Of a stretch of DNA of 5,149 nucleotides, positions 1 to 5,149 are shown piece after piece. Every line of letters starts with the position of its first letter. The first letter of the stretch is position 1. The stretch spans positions 1-5,149 of the forward strand of contig JAJZLX010000093.1 in the NCBI GenBank assembly GCA_021850555.1, in the 5' to 3' direction. Made by a program: the position numbers and the translations under genes. The notes under the pieces are model-generated. The model worked only from the letters and a program-made list of their open reading frames with translations. It was not told the origin of the DNA and ran no database searches. Origin of the DNA: Pseudomonadota bacterium (GTDB lineage: Bacteria; Pseudomonadota; Gammaproteobacteria; Steroidobacterales; Steroidobacteraceae).

Positions 1-15
1 CCTCTGAGGTTTTTT
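1..15 (+). terminator. possible right half of a rho-independent terminator, cut by window edge
   Basis: The window opens with CCTCTGAGG followed directly by six T residues (10-15). A GC-rich arm running straight into a T tract is the form of the 3' arm and U-tract of an intrinsic terminator. The matching 5' arm would lie to the left of the window, so the hairpin cannot be confirmed. If real, it ends a plus-strand transcript entering from the left, consistent with no coding frame continuing into this region. Confidence 0.4.
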
Positions 16-82
16 GCCGCACCCGGATGACCGCGGTGTGAGGCTGCGCACAGTAGCGAGCGATGGTTACGGAACTGTGACG

Positions 83-104
83 GAAATATTACAGAAATAT
101 TTCA
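83..104. repeat. AT-rich 11-base tandem repeat that is also an inverted repeat
   Basis: Two adjacent 11-base units, GAAATATTACA (83-93) and GAAATATTTCA (94-104), differ at one base. The same bases form an inverted repeat: GAAATATT (83-90) pairs with AATATTTC (96-103) around a 5-base spacer. Such an A+T-rich block stands out in a very GC-rich sequence. One-helical-turn spacing and dyad symmetry are typical of a DNA-binding protein site, but no regulator can be named and the neighbouring gene to the left is outside the window. Confidence 0.5.
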
Positions 105-199
105 ATGACCCGAATCCCCTCCCCATAGGCCGGCAAAATGTCTTCGAGCGCGTTTCTTTGGGAATCGCCGCACGTGCCCGGGGCGGCGCGCCACGCTGT

Positions 200-213
200 G
201 AGCGGTTCCGCTC
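200..213. repeat. GC-rich palindrome downstream of the NnrU-like gene
   Basis: GAGCGGTTCCGCTC is a perfect inverted repeat. As RNA it would form a 5-base-pair stem with a 4-base loop. It lies 55 bases past the stop codon of the minus-strand gene, so it could mark the 3' end of that transcript. It has no T tract on either strand, so it is not a canonical intrinsic terminator. Confidence 0.35.
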
Positions 214-267
214 GCCGGTGCTCTGTCACGATTCTGCTCTATCGAATGGATTGCAAATAGTGTGGGC

Positions 268-945
268 CTAATGCAACGGATACCCCAGCCGTCCGTGCAG
301 GTAGAACGCCACGGCGTAGACGGCCATTGCCGCGAGCGGCCTCCATGGGCCGATTTCCGCAAGCGCCGGGCCCAGTCGATGGGCTCCCCGGCCGATGGCG
401 GCGAACGGCACGTTGGAGGTCCCCCGGGAGAACGCTTCCCACTGCTCCCCGAAGCGGCGGCGCCGCTTGGCGTCGATCGAGAGCGTGCCGCCGAGAGCCA
501 GCAGCATCAGCGAGCCGAACAGGATGAGTGAGGCGAGATCCCCGTTGACCGCCAGATGGGTCGCCGCCCACAGCGCGGTCCCCCAAAGAAAGGGATGGCG
601 CGTGATGCGCGTCAGGCCGCGCACGCCTTGCGGGTCGAGGTGCGACTCCCTGCCGATCCCCGTCGGGCCCGGCGTCAGCACGCCGATCACGACGAACAGG
701 AAAGCGACGAGCACCAGCACATAGGCCTCGGGTCTGAAGGCGAGCCACACCCCCCAGGTCAAGATCACCGGAGCACGCCGGTAGGCCAGGATCATCCAGG
801 CCATGCCCCCGAGCGAGGCCAGCGCGAACAAGCCCCGATAGATCTGCTCACCCATGACCCGGGTGAGCGCATCACGCAGGCGCGTGCCCGAGACCCCGAA
901 ATGAATCAGCAGGAAGTACGCGCAGGCCGCGACGAGATCCCACAT
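268..945 (-). CDS. NnrU-family integral membrane protein
   Basis: The product is a 225-residue polytopic membrane protein that I assign to the NnrU family (PF07298) from its pattern. It begins MWDLVAACAYFLLIHFGVSG, then has hydrophobic segments at about 36-55, 74-91, 115-133, 137-153 and 203-217. The central motif ITRHPFLWG (114-122) is the conserved core of this family and of its plant relative Z-ISO, and resembles the RHP motif of isoprenylcysteine methyltransferase-like proteins. Histidines 15, 117 and 130 lie in or beside membrane segments; in Z-ISO, histidines ligate haem, so they are candidates here by inference only. NnrU was named for a role linked to nitrite and nitric oxide reduction in Rhodobacter, but the biochemical function is not settled. 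The start is chosen because GGAGG lies 5 bases upstream and the N-terminus fits the family. The frame stays open upstream into intergenic DNA, but that part is not protein-like. The gene is transcribed away from the export operon. Confidence 0.85.
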   Translation of the reverse strand: MWDLVAACAYFLLIHFGVSGTRLRDALTRVMGEQIYRGLFALASLGGMAWMILAYRRAPVILTWGVWLAFRPEAYVLVLVAFLFVVIGVLTPGPTGIGRESHLDPQGVRGLTRITRHPFLWGTALWAATHLAVNGDLASLILFGSLMLLALGGTLSIDAKRRRRFGEQWEAFSRGTSNVPFAAIGRGAHRLGPALAEIGPWRPLAAMAVYAVAFYLHGRLGYPLH

Positions 946-950
946 GATCC

Positions 951-955
951 CCTCC
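951..955 (-). promoter_or_regulatory. ribosome binding site of the NnrU-like gene
   Basis: On the minus strand the sequence before the ATG reads GGGGAGGGGATC. GGAGG is placed 5 bases from the start codon. This decides the start over in-frame methionines further upstream, whose translated sequence is charged and proline-rich and unlike a membrane protein N-terminus. Confidence 0.6.
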
Positions 956-965
956 CCAAGCGCTC

Positions 966-995
966 TTAAGCGGTGCGCGCAGTCTACAATGTCAA
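966..995 (-). promoter_or_regulatory. possible sigma70-type promoter for the NnrU-like gene
   Basis: The minus strand carries a perfect -35 hexamer TTGACA (995-990). The most A+T-rich downstream stretch, GCTTAAGA, begins 18 bases later (from 971), but no good -10 match is present; CTTAAG or GCTTAA are the best available. Transcription from here would give a leader of only about 10-15 bases before the ATG, just enough to include the ribosome binding site. The -35 is convincing as a string, the -10 is not. Confidence 0.3.
985..990 (+). promoter_or_regulatory. possible -10 element facing the export operon
   Basis: TACAAT matches the sigma70 -10 consensus at five of six positions and points toward the operon, leaving a leader of about 150 bases before the first gene. 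No recognisable -35 lies 15-18 bases upstream, so it would need an activator or be spurious. It abuts and shares one base with the opposite-strand TTGACA. Confidence 0.25.
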
Positions 996-1146
996 GGGGG
1001 GGCGAGGGGCGGTCATCCGGGCCTGTCCCCGCAGCGGGCATTGTCCGGGCATCGATCGCGTGAATCACCGGCAAGTACGTATGGCCTGAGAGCGCGGGCC
1101 GGGGCGCAATGACGCCGGACGCGGTGCGCATGCCGCGGGACGGAGT

Positions 1147-2280
1147 GTGCCTGTGCAGGGCCGTGCGAAGCCGATAAAACGTGTTGCCATCGCCCTGGCG
1201 CTGCTTGCGGCGCTCGGGACGGGCCTTTACCTGTGGTTGACTCGCCCGCGCGGGCAACCCGACACGCTGGTGTTGTACGGCGATGTGGACATCCGCGAGG
1301 AGCTGCCGGCATTCAACGACAGCGGCCGCCTCACCTCCCTCCTCGTCGAGGAGGGCGCGGTGGTCAAGCGCGGTGAGCTGCTCGCCACGATCGATGACAC
1401 ACGCTATGCGGCATCGCTCGCACGGGCCATCGCCCAGATGCGCAACCAGAGGGAGGTCCTCGCGAAGCTGCTCGCCGGCTCGCGGCCCCAGGAGATCGCC
1501 GCGGCGAAAGCCACGATGCGGGCGCTGCGGACCACGGCCCAGGTGGACGGGATCATCTATCGCAGGAACGCCCGGCTGATCATCACCCACGCGGTCTCCC
1601 AGCAGAACCTTGACGAGGCGAGGGCGGCCTTCCATTCGGCGCGCCACCAGTATCAGGCTGCGCGGCAGCAGTATCTGCTCGCCCTCATCGGTCCCAGATC
1701 GCAGGACATCGCGGCGGCCCGCGCGGCATACCAGGCCTCGGTGGCCGCAGTGGCGCTCGCCCGGCGGGAGCTGCACGACACCCGGCTCTATGCCTCGAGC
1801 GACGGGGTGGTCGAGGATCGCATTCTCGAGCCGGGCGACATGGCCTCGCCCGGCACGCCGATCCTGACCGTGGCGCTGCCGAGTCCGCTGTGGGTGCGCG
1901 CCTACGTGTCCGAGCGCGACTTGGGCAGGGTCCGGCTGGGAGAGGCCGCTACCGTGACCACCGACAGCTATCCCGGCCGGATTTACCGGGGTTGGGTGGG
2001 CTATCTCTCCCCGACGGCGGAATTCACGCCGAAGACGGTGGAGACCCCGCAGCTGCGCACCTCGCTGGTCTACCAGCTGCGGGTGTATGTCTGTGATCCG
2101 CGCGGGGAGCTGCGCCTCGGCATGCCTGCCACGGTGCACATCGACTTGCGCGGGCACGGCAGCGCCACCGGGTGCGAGCCGGGCAGCGGGCGCAGCGCCG
2201 GTGGCGGCCCAGGCGGGGTGGGGCCCATGAGCGCGGGCCGTCCCGGCAACGCCGCTCAGGCCGCGGAGACGCACCCGTGA
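1147..2280 (+). CDS. HlyD-family membrane fusion protein (YbhG-like periplasmic adaptor)
   Basis: This is the adaptor subunit of an ABC exporter, anchored in the inner membrane and spanning the periplasm toward an outer-membrane channel. Residue numbers count from GTG 1147 (377 aa). A basic N-terminus precedes one membrane anchor (about 13-31). The first lipoyl half is at about 41-82, and an alpha-helical hairpin rich in Ala, Arg and Gln spans about 84-210. The second lipoyl half (211-243) contains SSDGVVEDRILEPGD, followed by a beta-barrel part (about 245-334). Each hairpin arm carries a similar motif, GSRPQEIAAAKA (111-122) and GPRSQDIAAARA (182-193). The hairpin tip has R140, L144 and S151, fitting the R-x3-L-x6-S pattern of TolC-docking adaptors. 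SPTAEFTPKTVETPQLRT (288-305) is strongly YbhG-like. The Gly/Ala/Pro-rich C-terminal tail (about 335-377) is longer than I recall for YbhG (about 330 aa). A second GTG at 1153 has a better-placed GGAG (1142-1145, 7 bases away) and may be the true start. The stop overlaps the next start (GTGA). Confidence 0.92.
   Translation: MPVQGRAKPIKRVAIALALLAALGTGLYLWLTRPRGQPDTLVLYGDVDIREELPAFNDSGRLTSLLVEEGAVVKRGELLATIDDTRYAASLARAIAQMRNQREVLAKLLAGSRPQEIAAAKATMRALRTTAQVDGIIYRRNARLIITHAVSQQNLDEARAAFHSARHQYQAARQQYLLALIGPRSQDIAAARAAYQASVAAVALARRELHDTRLYASSDGVVEDRILEPGDMASPGTPILTVALPSPLWVRAYVSERDLGRVRLGEAATVTTDSYPGRIYRGWVGYLSPTAEFTPKTVETPQLRTSLVYQLRVYVCDPRGELRLGMPATVHIDLRGHGSATGCEPGSGRSAGGGPGGVGPMSAGRPGNAAQAAETHP
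2265..2268 (+). promoter_or_regulatory. ribosome binding site of the tandem ATPase gene
   Basis: GGAG lies 8 bases before the GTG at 2277, inside the last codons of the adaptor gene. It supports GTG 2277 over the longer in-frame start at 2172, which would add about 35 arginine-rich, low-complexity residues read out of frame through the adaptor's tail. Confidence 0.6.
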
Positions 2281-4055
2281 GCGACAGCGCGGCAGAGGCT
2301 GCGATCGTGCTCGAGGATGTGCGCCGCAGCTTTCGCACCGGCAGGCGCTCCGTGGAGGCGCTCGCCGGGGTGAGCGCCCGGGCGGGGCGCGCGCAGATCA
2401 CCGGGCTCGTGGGGCCGGACGGGGCGGGCAAAACGACCCTGATGCGTCTCATCGCCGGTCTGCTGCGGGCGGATGCCGGGCACATCGAGGTGTTGGGTCT
2501 CGATGTGGCGCGCAACCCGCTCGAGGTGCAGGCCCGTCTCGGGTACATGCCCCAGCGCTTCGGCCTGTACGAGGATCTGACGGTCCGGGAGAACCTCGAG
2601 CTCTACGCCGACCTGCAGGGCCTGGTACCCGGGGGGCGCGCGAGCCGCTACGCCGAGCTGATGCGCATGACGGGGCTCGGCCCGTTTCTGTCGCGCAGGG
2701 CCGGGCGGCTCTCCGGGGGCATGAAGCAGAAGCTCGGTCTGGCGTGCACCCTGGTCAACCCGCCGCAGCTGCTGCTGCTCGATGAGCCGACGGTGGGCGT
2801 CGATCCGGTCTCGCGCCGGGAGCTGTGGCAGATCATCGAGCACCTGGTGCGGGATGCCCTCGCCACGGTGCTCTTCAGCACCGCCTACCTCGATGAGGCG
2901 GAGCGCTGCGATCACGTGCTGCTGATTCACGAGGGCCGGCTCCTCGGCAGCGGTCCGCCGGAGCATTTCACGGCCGCCATGAGGGGCCGCAGCTTCATCG
3001 CCACCGCTCCCATCGGCCGGCGCGCGTTGCAGGAGAGGCTGGCGCGCACGCCCGGCGTCCTCGACACGGTCATCCAGGGCGGGCGGGTGCGCATCGTGAC
3101 AACCGAGGAATCGCCCGACAGCCGGGCGATCTCGGCGGCCGTGCCCGATCTCACCCTGACGCCCATCGAGCCCCGCTTCGAGGACGGCTTCGTGGCGCGG
3201 CTGCGGGCAGGAGGCTCCGACGGTTCGGCGGCTTTTGCGGGCACGGCGGTGCCGGGATCGGAGCCGGCGGCGGACCGCGCGGACGGTGCGGCCGGGCGCG
3301 AAGCGGTCATCCGCGTGAGCGAGGTGACCCGCCGCTTCGGTGAGTTCACCGCCGTGGACAAGGTGAGCTTCGAAGTCGAAAGGGGGGAGGTGTTCGGCTT
3401 GCTCGGCGCCAACGGGGCGGGCAAATCGACCACCTTCCGCATGCTGTGCGGCCTGCTGCCCCCGAGCGAAGGGGCGCTGAGGGTGGCCGGCTTCGACCTG
3501 CGCACCGCCGCCGCCGTGGCGCGCCGGCGCATCGGCTACATGGCCCAGCGCTTCTCGCTGTACGAGGATCTCACCGTGAGCCAGAACCTGCGCTTCTTCA
3601 GCAGTGTCTACGGTTTGAGCGGCCGGCAGCAGCGCCGGCGGATCGAGTGGGCGGGCGGGGAGTTTGGCCTCGGCGTGCTCGCCGAGGCCAAGGCCGGTGA
3701 GCTGCCGCTCGGGTTCAAGCAGCGCCTCGCGCTCGCCTGCGCGCTGATGCACGAGCCCGAGATCCTCTTTCTCGATGAGCCGACCTCCGGTGTCGACCCG
3801 CTCGCCCGGCGCGAGTTCTGGCGCCGGATCAACGTCCTCGCCGGCCAGGGCGTGACGGTGCTGGTGACGACGCATTTCATGGAGGAGGCCGAGTACTGCG
3901 ACCGGCTGCTCATCATGGCCCAGGGGAGGGTGCTCACCGAGGGTACCCCGGATGCGATCAAGGCCGCCGCCCGTGGTCCCGACCGGCCCGATCCCACCCT
4001 GGAAGACGCGTTCATCGCCGCGATCGGGGCCGGCGGGGCGCCGGAGGCGGCATGA
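2277..4055 (+). CDS. tandem ABC transporter ATPase, two nucleotide-binding domains (YbhF-like)
   Basis: A 592-residue cytoplasmic protein with two fused ABC ATPase domains that hydrolyse ATP to drive the ABC-2 permease encoded next. Half 1 has Walker A GPDGAGKTT (46-54), Q-loop Gln93, signature LSGGM (145-149) and Walker B LLLLDEPT with Glu170. Where the H-loop histidine should be, STAYLDEAE has Ala203. Half 2 has Walker A GANGAGKST (377-385), Gln424, Walker B with Glu501 and a normal H-loop His533 (TTHFMEEAE), but its signature reads LPLGF (476-480) instead of LSGGx. Each half ends in a related motif, PRFEDGF (299-305) and PTLEDAF (573-579). An Ala/Gly-rich linker (about 309-341) joins the halves. 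Length and motifs match E. coli YbhF (about 578 aa), which as I recall it also has the H-loop and signature changes. The GTG start overlaps the adaptor stop, and the stop overlaps the permease ATG, so the genes are probably translationally coupled. Confidence 0.94.
   Translation: MSDSAAEAAIVLEDVRRSFRTGRRSVEALAGVSARAGRAQITGLVGPDGAGKTTLMRLIAGLLRADAGHIEVLGLDVARNPLEVQARLGYMPQRFGLYEDLTVRENLELYADLQGLVPGGRASRYAELMRMTGLGPFLSRRAGRLSGGMKQKLGLACTLVNPPQLLLLDEPTVGVDPVSRRELWQIIEHLVRDALATVLFSTAYLDEAERCDHVLLIHEGRLLGSGPPEHFTAAMRGRSFIATAPIGRRALQERLARTPGVLDTVIQGGRVRIVTTEESPDSRAISAAVPDLTLTPIEPRFEDGFVARLRAGGSDGSAAFAGTAVPGSEPAADRADGAAGREAVIRVSEVTRRFGEFTAVDKVSFEVERGEVFGLLGANGAGKSTTFRMLCGLLPPSEGALRVAGFDLRTAAAVARRRIGYMAQRFSLYEDLTVSQNLRFFSSVYGLSGRQQRRRIEWAGGEFGLGVLAEAKAGELPLGFKQRLALACALMHEPEILFLDEPTSGVDPLARREFWRRINVLAGQGVTVLVTTHFMEEAEYCDRLLIMAQGRVLTEGTPDAIKAAARGPDRPDPTLEDAFIAAIGAGGAPEAA
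2541..2585 (+). repeat. Q-loop segment of ATPase half 1, repeated at 3534-3578
   Basis: These 45 bases match 3534-3578 at 37 positions, including the exact 14-mer CTGTACGAGGATCT. They encode the Q-loop region of each ATPase half (GYMPQRFGLYEDLTV and GYMAQRFSLYEDLTV). This is the best-conserved stretch of an old internal duplication within one gene, not a mobile repeat. Confidence 0.75.
3534..3578 (+). repeat. Q-loop segment of ATPase half 2, copy of 2541-2585
   Basis: Second copy of the internal duplication, matching 2541-2585 in frame. The differences are mostly third-position changes plus Pro/Ala and Gly/Ser substitutions, as expected for two diverged ABC domains under purifying selection. 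Confidence 0.75.
4043..4047 (+). promoter_or_regulatory. ribosome binding site of the permease gene
   Basis: GGAGG lies 4 bases before the ATG at 4052, within the final codons of the ATPase gene. The spacing is slightly short, but together with the ATGA overlap it fits translation re-initiation after the ATPase stop. Confidence 0.55.
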
Positions 4056-5149
4056 GGGCGTCCCCGCGGCGGCTGCTCGGCCTCACGCGCAAGGAGTTCC
4101 TGCAGATCCGGCGCGATCCTTCCGCGCTCGCCATCGCCTTCGTGCTGCCGGCGGTGCTGCTGCTCGTGTTCGGCTACGGCGTCTCGCTCGATGCGCGGCA
4201 CGTGCCGATCGCGCTCGTCGTGCCAAATCCCGGCGCATTCACCACAAGCTTCACGGGCAAGCTCTACGGCTCGCCTTATTTCGAGCCGCGCTCCTTTCGC
4301 AGCATTCAGCAGGCCGAGCGGGCGCTCGCCGCGCGCCAGGTGCAGGGCATCGTCTGGCTGCAAGGCGATTTCACCCGCCGCGCCGAATCCGTGGGCGATG
4401 CGCCGATCGGCGTGTTCGTCGACGGCGTCGATGCCAACACGGCGCGGATCATCGAAGGCTACCTGCAGCAGGTGTGGGCGGGTTGGCTCGCCTCGCTGGC
4501 GCGCTCGCGCGGGCAGCCCCCCTCCCTGGTGCTGGCCGAGCAGCCGCGCATGCGCTTCAACGCCGAGGTGAGCAGCCACGACTACCTGGTGCCGGGCCTG
4601 ATCGCGGTGATCATGACCCTGACGGGGGCGCTGCTCACGGCGCTGGTGATCGCGAGGGAATGGGAGCGCGGCACGATGGAGGCGCTGATGGTCACTCCGG
4701 TGACGGTGACCGAGATCCTGCTGGCGAAGCTGGCTCCGTACTTCGCCCTCGGCATGGGCGGCATGCTGGTGTCGGTGGGTCTTGCGGTGTTTCTGTTCGG
4801 TGTGCCGCTGCACGGCTCCTTCCTCGTGCTCACGGGCTGCTCGGCGCTGTTCATGCTGGCCGCCCTCGGCATGGGGCTGCTCATCTCGAGCGCGGCGCAC
4901 ACCCAGTTCGCGGCCGGTCAGATCGCCATCGTCACCACCTTCCTGCCGGCGTTCATCCTCTCGGGCTTCGTGTTCGACATTCACAGCATGCCGCTCGCCA
5001 TCCGGCTCATCACCCACCTGATCGCGGCCCGCTACTTCGTCACCCTGCTGCAGTCGCAGTTCCTGGCGGGGGACATCCGCTCGGTGATCTTGCCGAACGC
5101 GGCGGCGCTCGCGCTGATGGCGGTCGTCTTTCTCGCCCTCGCCCGCGCC
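4052..5149 (+). CDS. ABC-2 type permease (YbhS-like), 3' end cut by window edge
   Basis: Membrane subunit of the exporter, belonging to the ABC-2 (DrrB/YhgE-like) permease family. In total, 366 residues are visible and the frame is open at the right edge. YbhS is about 377 aa, so only some ten residues are probably missing. The N-terminus has the family motif KEFLQIRRDP (14-23), then a first membrane segment (about 25-43, ending FGYGVSLD). A large periplasmic domain (about 45-175) contains VDGVDANTARIIEGY (123-137). Five further membrane segments follow at about 178-201, 228-250, 254-280, 287-308 and 348-366. The cytoplasmic motif AREWERGTMEALMVTP (201-216) is the hallmark loop thought to contact the ATPase, and LSGFVFDIHSMP (303-314) and ARYFVTLLQSQFLAG (326-340) are also YbhS-like. 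The ATG overlaps the ATPase stop. A YbhR-like second permease is expected immediately downstream, by analogy with ybhGFSR. Confidence 0.93.
   Translation, partial: MRASPRRLLGLTRKEFLQIRRDPSALAIAFVLPAVLLLVFGYGVSLDARHVPIALVVPNPGAFTTSFTGKLYGSPYFEPRSFRSIQQAERALAARQVQGIVWLQGDFTRRAESVGDAPIGVFVDGVDANTARIIEGYLQQVWAGWLASLARSRGQPPSLVLAEQPRMRFNAEVSSHDYLVPGLIAVIMTLTGALLTALVIAREWERGTMEALMVTPVTVTEILLAKLAPYFALGMGGMLVSVGLAVFLFGVPLHGSFLVLTGCSALFMLAALGMGLLISSAAHTQFAAGQIAIVTTFLPAFILSGFVFDIHSMPLAIRLITHLIAARYFVTLLQSQFLAGDIRSVILPNAAALALMAVVFLALARA

Larger units (their letters stand above)
1..267. other. intergenic region with no supported gene
   Basis: This stretch lies between the left edge and the stop codon of the NnrU-like gene. 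Short open frames exist on both strands, but none has a recognisable product, a good ribosome binding site or a convincing start. The sequence is locally richer in A+T than the coding parts, notably at 83-104 and 235-262. It holds a possible terminator remnant at the left edge, an AT-rich repeat and a GC palindrome, listed separately. Confidence 0.6.
946..1146. other. divergent intergenic region
   Basis: About 200 bases separate the NnrU-like gene and the export operon, which are transcribed away from each other. No small gene is supported: the operon frame has a TGA at 1087-1089, and no other short frame looks protein-like. The part next to the NnrU-like gene (960-995) is relatively A+T-rich and carries the promoter-like elements. 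The rest is GC-rich, with only short palindromes such as ATCGAT (1051-1056) and TACGTA (1076-1081). No clear operator for a TetR-type regulator was seen, although E. coli ybhG is controlled by one (CecR/YbiH). Confidence 0.6.

Noticed and set aside
185..192. GGCGCGCC palindrome.
   Set aside because: An 8-base G/C palindrome is expected by chance in DNA of this composition.
14..271. A short plus-strand open frame of about 85 codons in the left intergenic region.
   Set aside because: It has no good ribosome binding site near its start, no recognisable motif, and spans the AT-rich repeat and the palindrome, so it looks non-coding.
268..2274. A 668-codon open frame on the minus strand running from the NnrU-like gene through the intergenic region and opposite the adaptor gene.
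   Set aside because: Only the last 225 codons look like a protein. The rest is Arg/His/Pro/Gly-rich sequence antisense to a clear HlyD gene, the usual result of few stop codons in high-GC DNA.
2172..2276. A longer start for the tandem ATPase at GTG 2172.
   Set aside because: The extra 35 residues are arginine-rich and low complexity, overlap the adaptor's coding sequence and lack family similarity, whereas GTG 2277 has GGAG at 8 bases and a 4-base overlap.
2883..2885. Ala203 in the H-loop considered as a sequencing error or pseudogene sign.
   Set aside because: The frame is intact, the surrounding motif STAYLDEAE is well formed, and YbhF-type proteins, as I recall them, also lack the histidine here, so it is a family feature.
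2256..3875. A 539-codon antisense open frame opposite the tandem ATPase.
   Set aside because: It is rich in His, Gln, Arg and Ala with no domain or motif, and mirrors the strongly supported ATPase codons. It is a GC-driven shadow.
3608..5017. A 469-codon antisense open frame opposite the ATPase end and the permease.
   Set aside because: Its composition (Arg, Glu, His, Gln rich) is unlike any protein I recognise, and it lies opposite a clear ABC-2 permease.
1..5149. Search for tRNA or rRNA genes, CRISPR repeats, insertion sequence ends, attachment sites and phage genes.
   Set aside because: No cloverleaf, regularly spaced repeat, terminal inverted repeat with transposase, or integrase-like coding sequence was seen on either strand.

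Overview
The window is G+C-rich with strong third-position G/C bias, which suggests a high-GC proteobacterium, most likely gamma or beta. The protein families support this: an NnrU-like membrane protein and an export system closely resembling the enterobacterial YbhG-YbhF-YbhS-YbhR transporter. No taxon can be named from this sequence alone.

Layout. Bases 1-267 hold no convincing gene. They contain a possible right half of a terminator at the left edge, an AT-rich repeat (83-104) and a GC palindrome (200-213). An NnrU-family membrane protein lies on the minus strand at 268-945. A divergent intergenic region of about 200 bases (946-1146) follows, with weak promoter-like elements facing both ways. 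From about 1147 to the right edge, three plus-strand genes are packed as one operon with 4-base start/stop overlaps. They are a HlyD-type membrane fusion (periplasmic adaptor) protein, a single polypeptide with two ABC ATPase domains, and an ABC-2 permease. The permease is cut by the window edge, probably only a few residues before its stop.

How it works together. The three operon genes match YbhG, YbhF and YbhS in order, architecture and many diagnostic motifs. A second permease (YbhR-like) is expected just beyond the right edge. The tandem ATPase would power a heterodimeric inner-membrane permease. The adaptor carries an exact match to the R-x3-L-x6-S hairpin-tip pattern, which suggests docking to a TolC-type outer-membrane channel. 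The substrate cannot be read from the sequence; characterised relatives are linked to drug or cation efflux.

Most notable observation. The two ATPase halves carry complementary defects. Half 1 lacks the H-loop histidine and half 2 has a non-consensus signature motif. In the usual head-to-tail ABC dimer both defects fall in the same composite ATP site, leaving one canonical and one degenerate site. The window is otherwise a recognisable exporter locus, and I do not see a clearly undescribed system in it.
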